Below, piece after piece: positions 52,800 through 63,294 of a DNA stretch of 64,000 nt. Under the pieces are notes generated by a model. The model searched no databases. It was given only the letters and a program-made list of their open reading frames with translations, and had not been told where the DNA came from. A program made the translations under genes and the position numbers. The DNA lies in assembly GCF_016545825.1 (NCBI RefSeq), contig NC_052619.1:38345682-38409681 (forward strand), given 5' to 3'. Source of the stretch: Eucalyptus grandis. Taxonomy: Eukaryota > Streptophyta > Magnoliopsida > Myrtales > Myrtaceae. Numbering within the stretch: position 1 is the stretch's first letter; every line of letters starts with the position of its first letter.

Positions 52800-55700
52800 C
52801 ACCTTATCAGTTTTCTTGAGGGACAAGTCAGTGGCAATAAACTGATTAGCCACTGGCAAACGAAGATGTTTACTCGGAGCTCGCTGCACCCACTCCTGAT
52901 ATATAATAAGGAATCAAAAGCGAACACCAAAATGCATTCTATGGAAGCTGATTATACAGTAACAAACAGTTAAGGTCTATGAGGACTACATCTTTTGATA
53001 CCTGGATTGTCGAGTCAGTAAGTTTATCTACGCAATATGCAGTTGCATACCATGGCTCGACCATGTTAGTTTCCCCTTCAAATTTCTTTGACACCCAAAA
53101 AATTCTGTTGGTCACATGAAAGAATGTGATGAAAGTTCTCCAGGCTCAAGTATATGAACACAATTAGGCTAATGGAAGTATTTCAGATAGTCACGACAAT
53201 AAAAACTAACTCTTTTGAACTGCGTTCATTAAGAGGGAAGCTTAGGAAGATTAAAAAAAAAAGATGGACAATGCAATCCTATGTCACTCAGAGAGTAAAA
53301 ATAAGCGTTTTATCCTTTTCCTGAATGCAGTAACTTTGATAAATATGGAAGTAAATAAATGATGAAAATTTGATGGTACACCAGCAAATCCATTATGTCG
53401 ATGTATTTGAGACATTCACGATGCTTTCTAGTTGCTATGGTATATATTCAGAAACAAAAATAACTGAGGACTGTTATAGCCTCTTTCTCCAAGATGCCCA
53501 TAAGAGGAAAGAATATATCTAATACACGCATATCAACGAATGCAGGATGAGACGATCTTACCGGAAGTTTCTTGAAGAAAGCTTCTCGAGTACTGCACGG
53601 ATGATGCTGGGATTAAATTTAAAAGGCAAGGATGACTTCACAAGCCAATCTTTTGGCGGGTACAACTGACAATAAATTGACATTAAAGTAAATATTCCAA
53701 TGCTTTTTGGAGTTATGTTTTTTACTGAAATAGTTATCATATGCCACTTTTCCTGATTCATAAGCCAAAAATCAAATTTAGCAGGAAAAGAGAGAGCTGT
53801 AAATAAGTAGACGAAAGTAATGGAGTGAGTGGAGAAAGGGGCAAAAAATTTGTAGAAGCTATATGCTAAAGTCCAATATTTTAAGGCTGGCCTGAATAAA
53901 AAGAGGAAAGTAAAGTCAAAAGTTTTGATACTGCCCTGGAAAAACATCCAAGTACAACCATCAAAGAAACATCCAAGTACAACCAGATATACTTATTGTC
54001 TAGCAAAGGAAATTGATCACATCTTATGACTTCCATCAGGTGTCATTGTAACTCAAAATTCAAAGTTAAATCTGAATAGGACTTTATGTTATCTCATCAC
54101 ACCAATTCCCTCTGACTCCTAAACTTCCAAGAGAAAATATCTAATATCTACATCATATGCTATTCCAGTTTACTGAAGAGGGAGGATTGGTCTGAAGTTT
54201 GAACTAGGAAAGATACAAATGTTTTCCATAGAATGCATGCACATCATCAATTTAGAGAGGTAAAGGCATTATACAAGGAAAGTTTGGATACCTTCATATT
54301 TGATGCTATAGCGACCACATAACTCATTGGAGAGATCTTATCCTGATTGTGGAACAATCATCTCCCTTACAGCTGCAATCTTCACCGAAAGATTAAATTA
54401 GGATCCACACAAACCTCTGACATTCATATTTAATCACACAAGATGAGGTGCTCATACAGGGTGGGTTCAGAATCCTTTAATTACAATTCAAACTTGAAGC
54501 ACGTTCACTCATTCCATGCCACTGCCATTTATGATCAATTTGACAGATTTGATGTACTTTGCAATTTGGAAATGTTATGCCTAATTTTCTAGTCACATAT
54601 GAAATGCAAGAATTTACCCATTCCTTTCTTCTTTTTGGTGCAAAAGACAGATTTAAAATACCATTTTACTCATTTCAAAATATTTTAGAAATGGAAACAT
54701 GTACACATGGTAGTGTCTGCAAGTGTGTTTAGCTACTGCTCAACAAATCAATGACAAAGATTAAGGAATTACGATCTCTTTCTTTTTATCAGGCCCATCA
54801 AAAACTAACCTTGATGCTGTTAAAATGTCCAACCCAAAAGCTTAAGCTGGTAAGTGTAAGGAGACCACATGAATATAAGGCCCATATAAACCCGGTAGAC
54901 ATGCGATGTGAGGTACTTCAACAGATGTGTTATTCTCTTTTAACACAAATGAGGTCGTGCTTTCTCATTTGACAAACTAAAAGCAACTATTTTGATAAGA
55001 AAAGTACCCTCAACAAGCTTCTTGAACTTGTAAGCTTACATTATAATGCATTACCATGTTACAAAAGTCACAATCAAAGATAGAGCTGCAAGGACCAAAA
55101 TTTAGACGACTTCCCTTCCATTGAAGCCCTAATGGATACATATATGCCAGTTCTACCCGTATTCAGAATCATCCAATACATTATTTCTCCACATTTTGCA
55201 GAACTTTTGCCATGATGGAAACATCACCACATTTGTGACAGCTATTAAAGGACAGAGGGATGTTTAAAAAGCACGCGTGTCATCAAAAGGTTGATTTCTC
55301 GCAACTGTTAGAGGCTATTATTTATTTAACTAATACAATTGATAATGTGAATGTCCCCTAAGAGACTTGCTCTGACAACATTTGATAAAAGCTGTATCTA
55401 GCTAAGTATAGAAGAAGCTCGAATGCATGTAGCCTCAAGTTCCCAATTACGAAAATGCTGCAACGCGGAGCATCAGGATTCTTGGCTAGCATTGTCGCTG
55501 TAATATAAAGTCCATACACCAGCCAATTACCTCCTTAGCTAATGTATAACGTAGAAATGAGTAAATACACGCAAGGGCCGCAGGTAGTATCCTGAACTTA
55601 TCATATTTGCAACTCAGTCCTAAATAGGTATTTTGGATCCATACCTCATCATAAATCCACTTGCAAACGCCAGACTGGTGTAAGATGTCGATGTATTTAA

Positions 55701-56071
55701 AGAGCAATCCCGGTAGCTTGCATATGCTCTGCTTTTTGGTGCAATACATGATTAGAATTTCAAGCCTCATAATCTGGGCTTTCTTACACGACCGACTTTT
55801 TCCCAAAGGGAATAAGCAAAGCCCTAAGTGTGTGAGAATGGTTTTTTGCAATTGACCTGAAAGAAAAACAGACAAACGCCCAGAGGCAAGAATAGCCAGA
55901 ACAGAACAACATACCATGACCAACATCAGTCATCTCAATAACAACATTAAAGAAAAAGTCATTTGAATCCACAACGCTTTCATAAGCAGACAAACTAGTG
56001 GCCCATCCAGCAAAGTCATTTGCATCAGAACTGATCATAAACCCTTCAGAAAAGGGACTTGATGAAAGTAG
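52800..56071 (-). pseudogene. Insulin-degrading-enzyme-like M16 protease, middle exons only
   Basis: M16 enzymes are zinc peptidases. Five exons survive on the minus strand. 55915-56071 gives SSSPFSEGFMISSD and FAGWATSLSAYES. 55645-55728 gives GLLFKYIDILHQSGVCKWI, with a one-base loss at its start. 53562-53665 gives YPPKDWLVKSSLPFKFNPS. 53002-53104 gives FWVSKKFEGETNMVEPWY. 52800-52895 gives EWVQRAPSKHLRLPVANQF. They are consecutive in the family and joined by GT-AG introns. The N-terminal half with the HxxEH zinc site and all later exons are missing. The 1.98 kb intron between 53666 and 55644 includes a dispersed repeat (54822-54945). Not functional. Confidence 0.85.
54815..54960 (+). repeat. 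Dispersed repeat, third copy
   Basis: CCAACCCAAAAGCTTAAGC...GGAGACCACATGAATATAAGGCCC parallels TTAACCCAAAAACTTAAAC...GGAGACCACACGCATATGAATAGC at 29628. It lies inside the large intron of the M16 fragment. Confidence 0.55.
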
Positions 56072-57902
56072 CTGAAAACAATTAAGCCAAAGCAATATGC
56101 TGGCTCCAGCAATTGTTAATTTCTTCTTACAATAATTACGATAAGCAGACAGTTTGGGTCCAGATGCTTTTATGCCCCTCAACCCCAGAGGATCATAAAT
56201 TTGCGTAACCCAACCTAATTATTTAGTTTAGAAAGGAGAAATATTCTCTTTCCCCCAAAAGTTTGAAAGAGTGTTATTTTATATTCAATTTTTGCATGTT
56301 TGAAAAGGTTTTAGGTGTTTGACACTAATTTAAAGCCAAGTTTCAAAGGCGACAAGAAAAAGAAAAAGTAAAAGTAAAAAACAACCTGAGCTCTCGAGGA
56401 AATCGAACCTGACTTGCGGTCGCAAATTTAGGGCTTCTCGAGGGACCGCTTCGAGCAGAGCGGAAAGCAAGTCGTTGACGGAAGATTAGATGAGAGGGCG
56501 GAGCGATTGCTTCTCGGTCGCGAGTCATCGGCCGTCGGGAGAGAGCGCAATTTGGGAAGAAAGACGTCGCGGGAGTGCGCCGAGAGAATTCAGATCTGAG
56601 CATGAGGCCGTCGAGTGGCGAGAGAAAGGTCGTGTCGGGAGGCAGCGACGGCCGCGTTGGATTAGCGTGGAGAGTGAGCGTCGGAGGAGGAGGAGGAAGA
56701 GAGAAAAGGTAAAGAGCTATCTTCTCCGCGAGGGTTCTAACGCCTCTCCTCACCCAACACCACGGACAGGTGTCACACTCTGATTGGCAGTTGAGCACCC
56801 TGACCATATTCGGCACGTCCACAACAGTTGCTCCTCTTCGCCCCCTCATGCATCTCCTTGAAAAAAGGTCACGAAACTCTCTCCCTCTCTCTCCGCCCTC
56901 GGCGCTCTCTCGGCTCCGTCTCTCCGCTCCGCCTCTCGCCGCTCTCTCGGCTCCGCCTCTCGCCGTGCGCTCTCTCTGTATATCTGTCTATCTGTCTCTC
57001 TCTCAGCGCCCTCTCGGCGCTCTCGCGTGCTCTCTCTCTGTGCGCCCGCTTTCTGCGCTTTGAGCTCTGCGCTTTCTCAGCGTTTCAGGAAGGAAAGACT
57101 GGACGTCGCGCGTCTGTTCCCGCACGATCGAGCCCCTCGCTTGCCGCCCCGTCTTTGGTGCGTGATGGTCTTGCGGCAGCTGCTCGTCTTGCTCATCAAG
57201 CTGCGTCAACATCGACTCTCTATACTCTTGCCCTTAGTGGGTTTGGATGCGGCTGACAAATTTAGAAAGCCTATGTGTTGTCATCAGCTTCTTCACTTAA
57301 TCCGAGGAGTTGGAGTTGTTGAGTCACAGCACTAAATTTTCTAGCCGAGTGAGTTCCCCATCATATGTGGACAACCCAACGGTTGTCACGAGAATGCAAC
57401 TCAATGATAAAACAAGCCATTCGAAATTATTGCTTTAACTGCTGCTTATTTTCTTCAATTGTACAACCTACAGCAGTTTTGACATGAAACTTAATAGTTA
57501 CAGCAGGTCCACAAAGCATATCTTTTCAATGTAGGTGGTTGTTTCGATCGGTCTCAGCATATATAGAGAAAGCGGTATGAGTTGGCTCTTCTTTATTCGT
57601 TGGTGACTTTGCTTGATATGCTTTTCCTGTCCGGTGACTTTGATGGTCAAAAGTGGCGTAGTTGGTAATTGGGTGTTGTAAGGAATATGAATTGAAAGAT
57701 TGCCAATCCTGCGATTCAACTTTATGCTTGAGCAAGAATGTTCCTTGCGTTGTGAAATTAGAATGATAGTCAGGCTAGGAAGTGTTTTCATTTAGTTATG
57801 ACATTAAACACACGAAGGCCCATAATGCCAAAATGGTTTATGTTCTTCTATTATGAGATGTCCTACTTCATTGCATTCACACCTTTGGTATTTGATTCTC
57901 AG
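56072..57902. other. GC-rich, CT-rich block and flank upstream of the EXO1 fragment
   Basis: 56380-57260 is GC-rich with long overlapping frames on both strands (Arg/Ser/Pro-rich) and CT/GC microsatellite-like sequence at 56880-57060 (CTCTCTCGGCTCCG repeated). It resembles a promoter and 5' UTR, perhaps the original start of EXO1. The expected EXO1 start (MGIQGLLP) was looked for and not found. 57260-57900 shows no gene. Confidence 0.4.
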
Positions 57903-59141
57903 GCACATCCAGTTCTTCATGAAAAGAGTAGAATTGCTCCAGCAAAATAAAGTTAAACCGTTTATTGTTTTTGATGGATGTGAGCTCCCGATGAAGATTG
58001 ACGAAAAGAGAAAGCATAAAGAGTATGTTTTTTTAGCTCTTTGGCAGAATTACTTACCTTTGAGCTCAAACCCACCTTGCGAATGTAGGTCCAGGGACAA
58101 ATCTCTTGCTAAGGCTCGTCGGCTTGAGTCAGGAGATGCTGCTGCTGTTGGGCATTACAAACATGCAGTAAACATCACCCCTTTAATAGTACACAAGCTA
58201 ATCGAGGTATGAACCTAGTCATGCAATGTGTAGTTAAAGTAAGCTAAAGTTATCATTCCTGATGAATTTAATCGAGGTATGAACCTAGTCATGCAATGTG
58301 TGGTTAAAGTAAGCTAAAGTTATCATTCCTGATGAATTTATTGCATTTTGATTGGTATGGTTGCATCTGGAAGGTCTTGAAGAAGCAGGACATTTCTTAT
58401 GTTGTTGCCCCTTACGAAGCGGATGCTCAAATGGCCTTTTTGGCAATCCATGGACGGGTAAATGCTGTACTTACGAGCGATGCGGATCTTGTAGCATTTG
58501 GCTGTCCTAGAGTGAGTTATCTGTACTGCTTCTTGCTATATTTTATCCATCTCAACACACAATCCCTAAGAAAAATATAGCATTTTCGACCTTGAGTGTT
58601 TTCTGTGGTTGCATATGTTTTATTTTTCAGATAATCTTCCGAATGGATGATTCTGGGCGAGGTCATGAGTTCAAGGACTCCAAGCTACTAGAGCATCCAA
58701 AACTTAATGGGTTTACTCAGCAAACATTTCTTGAACTGTGTGTATTGAGGGGTTGTGACTATTTGCGGCCACTCAATAACATGAATTGGCACATCGTGCT
58801 AGAGAAGTTCCAAAAGTACGGAACTTATGATAAAGTAAGCATAGATTTGTTATATAAGAATTCAATCATCGCAAAAAACTTTCTGTCTATTTTTTTGTAA
58901 TTCCACCATTCATTGGATACAGGTGATTGAGCACTTGAAAGAAAGTGCTCCAGCTTCAATATACACAGGTTATAAGACGGAATTCCGAAAGGCGATGCTC
59001 ACTTTCAAGCATCAAAGGGTCTATGATCCCAATTGTGAATCCACCGTACTTTTGTCTGGATTATCCGAGGATGAACTTCGGTCTAATTTACCTAAGGATG
59101 TTGGCAATGATTTGTCCTTCTTAGGACCATATCCTTTTCAT
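57903..59141 (+). pseudogene. EXO1: Exonuclease 1 (EXO1), nuclease core without first and last exons
   Basis: EXO1 is a Rad2/FEN-family 5'-3' exonuclease in mismatch repair and end resection. Five exons read in one frame: 57903-58022, 58089-58206, 58374-58511, 58631-58834, 58923-59141. Metal-binding acids visible are FDGC, YEADAQM, a SDADL pair and GCDYL. Missing are the N-terminal exon (MGIQGLLP and first Asp) and the C-terminal region. The helix-hairpin-helix GMGLKRA motif expected after GCDYL is replaced by NMNWHIV, which should weaken DNA binding. A 70 bp duplication covers the end of the second exon and its donor. The following exon is caught in the tandem array at 59158-60538 and carries an in-frame stop in every copy. 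The first five exons themselves have no stops, so loss may be recent or a truncated protein may be made. Confidence 0.82.
58201..58340. repeat. 70 bp tandem duplication over an EXO1 5' splice site
   Basis: ATCGAGGTATGAACCTAGTC begins at 58201 and again at 58271, and the 70 bp units differ by about one base. Each copy carries the exon end ATCGAG and its GTATGA donor. The second is a decoy donor with no acceptor between. Confidence 0.93.
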
Positions 59142-59157
59142 GTAACTGTTTAATTTA

Positions 59158-60538
59158 TTATATCCTTTTTATATTAGCTTGTCATGAATGAAGTACCTTA
59201 ATTGATTGAGGTATAACATTTATTCAGTCTATTTTTGTTTTGGGCTTCTTTTCTGTCCCTCTTCGGATTTTTCTCATATTATGAAGTGTATCATAACAGC
59301 TGTTTTATACATGCCTTTTGTAATTGCGGTGCGATGAGGCTGATCCTATGAAAATGCAGTAGGCTGATCCTATTATATCCTTTTTATATTAGCTTGTCAT
59401 GAATGAAGTACCTTAACTGGAAAATACATGGATAGAGAATGATGTGGCTAAAGGCATTGCGGAAGGCGTTATTAATCCACTTAACAGAATGCCATTTGAT
59501 TGAGGTATAACATTTATTCAGTCTATTTTTGTTTTGGGCTTCTTTTTCTGTCCCTCTTCGGATTTTTCTCATATTATGAAGTGTATCATAACAGCTGTTT
59601 TATACATGCCTTTTGTAATTGCGGTGCGATGAGGCTGATCCTATGAAGATGCAGTAGGCTGATCCTATTATATCCTTTTTATATTAGCTTGTCATGAATG
59701 AAGTACCTTAACTGGAAAATACATAGATAGAGAATGATGTGGCTAAAGGCATTGCGGAAGGCGTTATTAATCCACTTGACAGAATGCCATTTGATTGAGG
59801 TATAACATTTATTCAGTCTATTTTGTTTTGGGCTTCTTTTCTGTCCCTCTTCGGATTTTTCTCATATTATGAAGTGTATCATAACAGCTGTTTTATACAT
59901 GCCTTTTGTAATTGCGGTGCGATGAGGCTGATCCTATGAAGATGCAGTAGGCTGATCCTATTATATCCTTTTTATATTAGCTTGTCATGAATGAAGTACC
60001 TTAACTGGAAAATACATGGATAGAGAATGATGTGGCTAAAGGCATTGCGGAAGGCGTTATTAATCCACTTGACAGAATGCCATTTGATTGAGGTATAACA
60101 TTTATTCAGTCTATTTTTGTTTTGGGCTTCTTTTCTGTCCCTCTTCGGATTTTTCTCATATTATGAAGTGTATCATAACAGCTGTTTTATACATGCCTTT
60201 TGTAATTGCGGTGCGATGAGGCTGATCCTATGAAGATGCAGTAGGCTGATCCTATTATATCCTTTTATATTAGCTTGTCATGAATGAAGTACCTTAACTG
60301 GAAAATACATGGATAGAGAATGATGTGGCTAAAGGCATTGCGGAAGGCGTTATTAATCCACTTGACAGAATGCCATTTGATTGAGGTATAACATTTATTC
60401 AGTCTATTTTTGTTTTGGGCTTCTTTTCTGTCCCTCTTCGGATTTTTCTCATATTATGAAGTGTATCATAACAGCTGTTTTATACATGCCTTTTGTAATT
60501 GCGGTGCGATGAGGCTGATCCTATGAAGATGCAGTAGG
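59158..60538 (+). repeat. Tandem array of five ~294 bp units, each (but one) carrying an EXO1 exon
   Basis: Units start with TATATCCTTTTTATATTAGC at about 59158, 59374, 59669, 59962 and 60256, giving periods of 216, 295, 293 and 294 bp. The first unit lacks about 80 bp, exactly the part holding the exon. The other four each contain GATGTGGCTAAAGGCATTGC..., encoding NDVAKGIAEGVINPLDRMPF, which corresponds to the EXO1 segment after the nuclease core (DIAKGIAEG..P in relatives), followed by GAT TGA and a GTATAA donor-like site. Units differ by only a few bases, so the amplification is recent. Confidence 0.92.
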
Positions 60539-60828
60539 AGATGAAAAGATTAGAGAAGGGATAGTGAAGATGATAAAAAAGTTAACCTATTCTTATAATT
60601 TTTCTCTAAGACATGTGCAAATCTTTTGCAAATACTCTCGCATGAGCAGGGAACTAGATTTACTCTTTAAACTTTTCTCTTCCTCTCTTATGATTTCAAT
60701 TGTGTTAAAGCAAATTGATTTTGATATATATGGTAAGGTCACAGAGTAGAAAAGTAGTGGGCTAGTTCATTTTGAGTTTTTGAGTAGTATCGTGTTTTCT
60801 TATTGTGTTTTGCGAACACTTTCTCTAG
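60539..60828. other. Spacer between the array and the chimeric fragment
   Basis: No recognised coding sequence. A 61-codon frame (60564-60749) has no family features. Confidence 0.4.
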
Positions 60829-61136
60829 CTCTGATGATGTTGCTACGCTTATCCACACCAGTGGGACAACTGGAAATCCAAAGGGCATTATGTTAACACA
60901 GAAATTTGTTGCATCAGGTTTATTATTCTCCGAGGCAATTTGTTTCTTCTTTGGGCACCAAGAAAGGCGGCCTCAACTGATGGAGACAGGATCACACATG
61001 CTGCATACTGACGTCGACACCAAGAAAGGCGGCCTCAAAATTAACCCGGATTTCTTCGTGGACTTCGGCTCCGAGCCTGATGGCACGTCCCTAGCTCATG
61101 AAATGAGGCGACTGCACTTGGGACATATGGATTTGA
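60829..61136 (+). pseudogene. Chimera: AAE15/16 AMP-binding exon fused to selenium-binding protein C-terminus
   Basis: 60829-60959 matches the AAE segment at 37744-37877 closely: [19 protein letters not shown], the exon end CAG, then the start of the same intron (GTTTATTATTCTC). Inside that intron it switches to selenium-binding protein 1 (methanethiol oxidase) sequence: [19 protein letters not shown] and [17 protein letters not shown] then LAHEMR. After MR a loss of about 8 bases shifts the frame, and the normal ending GDCTWDIWI with its TGA is read in the next frame (stop 61134-61136). A 21-base word CACCAAGAAAGGCGGCCTC(AA) occurs at the junction (about 60956) and again at 61018. Confidence 0.85.
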
Positions 61137-62900
61137 GCATGCTACGTGTGTTCTAAAAAGGATCGAGTGCTGCACTCTTATCATGTCTGTGCTAAGCCCG
61201 CCATTGGCCTTTACTGATTGTCGCTAGGACTGAGAGGCTGGGCATTGTCTCTCTAAAGAACCATGTTTGTCATACTTTCAAGAAGATTCAAATTTTATAT
61301 TCTCTGCTGATATTTGAATTTGCCAATCTCCCAGTTAAAACGACCGTATGCTTTTCGACCAATTATGAGTTATTGTACTTAATGCTTAGTTTTGATTTCC
61401 TAGTGTGATCGTCGACATTGTTGTTAAATTTGCTGGACCAGATATTTATTATTTGGAGGAACGACGGCGATTAGAGAATCATCCAAATTTAGGATTTTGT
61501 TCTATTTTAACTATTTGTAGTTTTTCGGCTCCCTTGAACATTTTAGATGATGCCATTTCCTTTTAAATAATTATTTGATTGGGTTCTGGGTACGATCCTT
61601 ATAGTTTCATTGATACTATTTACTTTTTCATGATTTTTTTTAGAGTAAATTAGGTTCTCCAGTATTGATTCGTTATGTTCTCAATTATAAAAAGGTCTAA
61701 TCTCTTGGAACATTGATGGAAGTGAGTTTCTTCGTTGCGCACCTCGCGCGAGTTACGATCCATGTCTACCCATTTCCATTGCCTTAGTACACGATTTCAA
61801 TAGCATAACAGAAACTTGACACTTTGTGACCGGTCTCCTTCGTTCCAAATCTTAAATGCTCACAAAATCGAATCATTTGTCTAGACATACATGAGTACAT
61901 TTTTATTGAAACAACAAAGACGATGTTTAAATCCTAGATTAGCCAAACAAAGGCCCATTTTGGATGGCTTAGTTCGACTTTTCGATATTATCAATATTGA
62001 TCCTTGTAAGCCAACTGCATCGAACCCATCCCAAATAGAACGGAATCGAGCTGCATCTCCGGTAATGCTCATTATTTCTCATGGCTTGCCAATGTCGCAT
62101 GCTACTCCAATTTCATACAAACCATGACAAGACCCCTCCCGAACCATGCCATCTCTGCTACTTCGGGTGGAATTCTGTCTGTTCCTAAGATAAAATGGAA
62201 TCGGTAACCTCTAGAACTCTTTGAGGGCAAATAGATTGCGGAGGAATAAAATTAATACTAGGAAGATGAAGTTCCGTCATGCTCGGAATGCCGCCGTGAA
62301 GGTTGTTCTGCTCAGTCCAATACATATAAACTAGTTGCTTTAGGACTTTAGAGAATGGACTTTTTGGCTACTATTATGATCTAGTTTAACCCACACCTGT
62401 TCTCCCTTACTCTAACAGCCGAAGGAGGGGGGACACTTCATGACCCTATTCTAAGGACAAGGCAATAAATGATCCTGAAAATAGTCAAAAACCAAAGTGA
62501 CGAGGATTTCTTCTTTTACCCCTTTCCACTAACCTCCTAGCATGAAGATCGAAGATCCATTACTAACCCAAACCAATACCAACTTTATTCGCACCAGAAT
62601 TGGCATGGGAAAATGGGCCAATCTTGGGCAGATTTCAGCATATGTAATCAAAGGTGATGTAAAAATGCTCGAGTCACTCTTGGGTTTTGAGTTTGTTTGG
62701 CTCACTGTGCAATCATTATTTTTGTTGTGGCTCTCTATTTCTCTTGTTAGGTCACTATTAATTCTTTTAAAAAAGAAAATCACTAAAGTGTTGCTTTTCC
62801 TGTTGATAGTCCTGAGTTGTTCAATCGGATTACATAAGTTTTTTGCGATAAGGCATCTGTAAGATGCCACGTCATCTGCTGACCTGGCGCGCACTTACCA
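61137..62900. other. Intergenic; no gene seen
   Basis: Frames here are short. One of 106 codons (62542-62862) has a hydrophobic run but no family features. The last stretch lies upstream of PIGU. Confidence 0.4.
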
Positions 62901-63294
62901 CTCAGAGATCGACACGCGTTGTGTGGGACCCGTTGGAAAATGGAGGGCGGGCTCGGGTTGGCTTGGCTCGGCTCGCTGCAGAAGAAAAGACAGATCACGA
63001 CTCCCGCCCAAAAGATTTGTCTCTCCTGTATTGAATTTTCCGCAATTTTTTCTCTCTCTCTCACTTTCTTTCCTCCTCCTCCCTCTCGCGACGTCCACTC
63101 TGCTCTCTCTCTCCCCCCTCCGCGAAGTCGTCCGACGCCCACGCCGACGCAGCCTCCGCCTCCTCCCCTGAACCCGACTCTGACGCCGACGCCCCTCCGC
63201 CGGTTGCCTCCGTCGGCGTCGGAGTCCGTCGCCCCCGTCTCCTCCCCCTCCGCCTACGCGCCCGACGCCAACGCGTTGAACCACGACGGCGAAA
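62901..63294 (+). promoter_or_regulatory. GC/CT-rich 5' UTR and promoter region of PIGU
   Basis: A CT-rich tract (63045-63065 and 63100-63115) and a C-rich block with few stops precede the start codon. This composition matches plant 5' leaders. Long frames on both strands across it are composition effects. No TATA box stands out. Confidence 0.45.

Noticed and set aside
56343..56849. 168-codon minus-strand frame and several overlapping plus-strand frames
   Set aside because: Arg/Ser/Pro-rich frames open on both strands at once across a GC-rich promoter-like block; no domain recognised.
59158..60538. CRISPR-like or satellite array
   Set aside because: Units are about 294 bp, contiguous with no spacers and contain a plant exon; this is a tandem gene-segment duplication.
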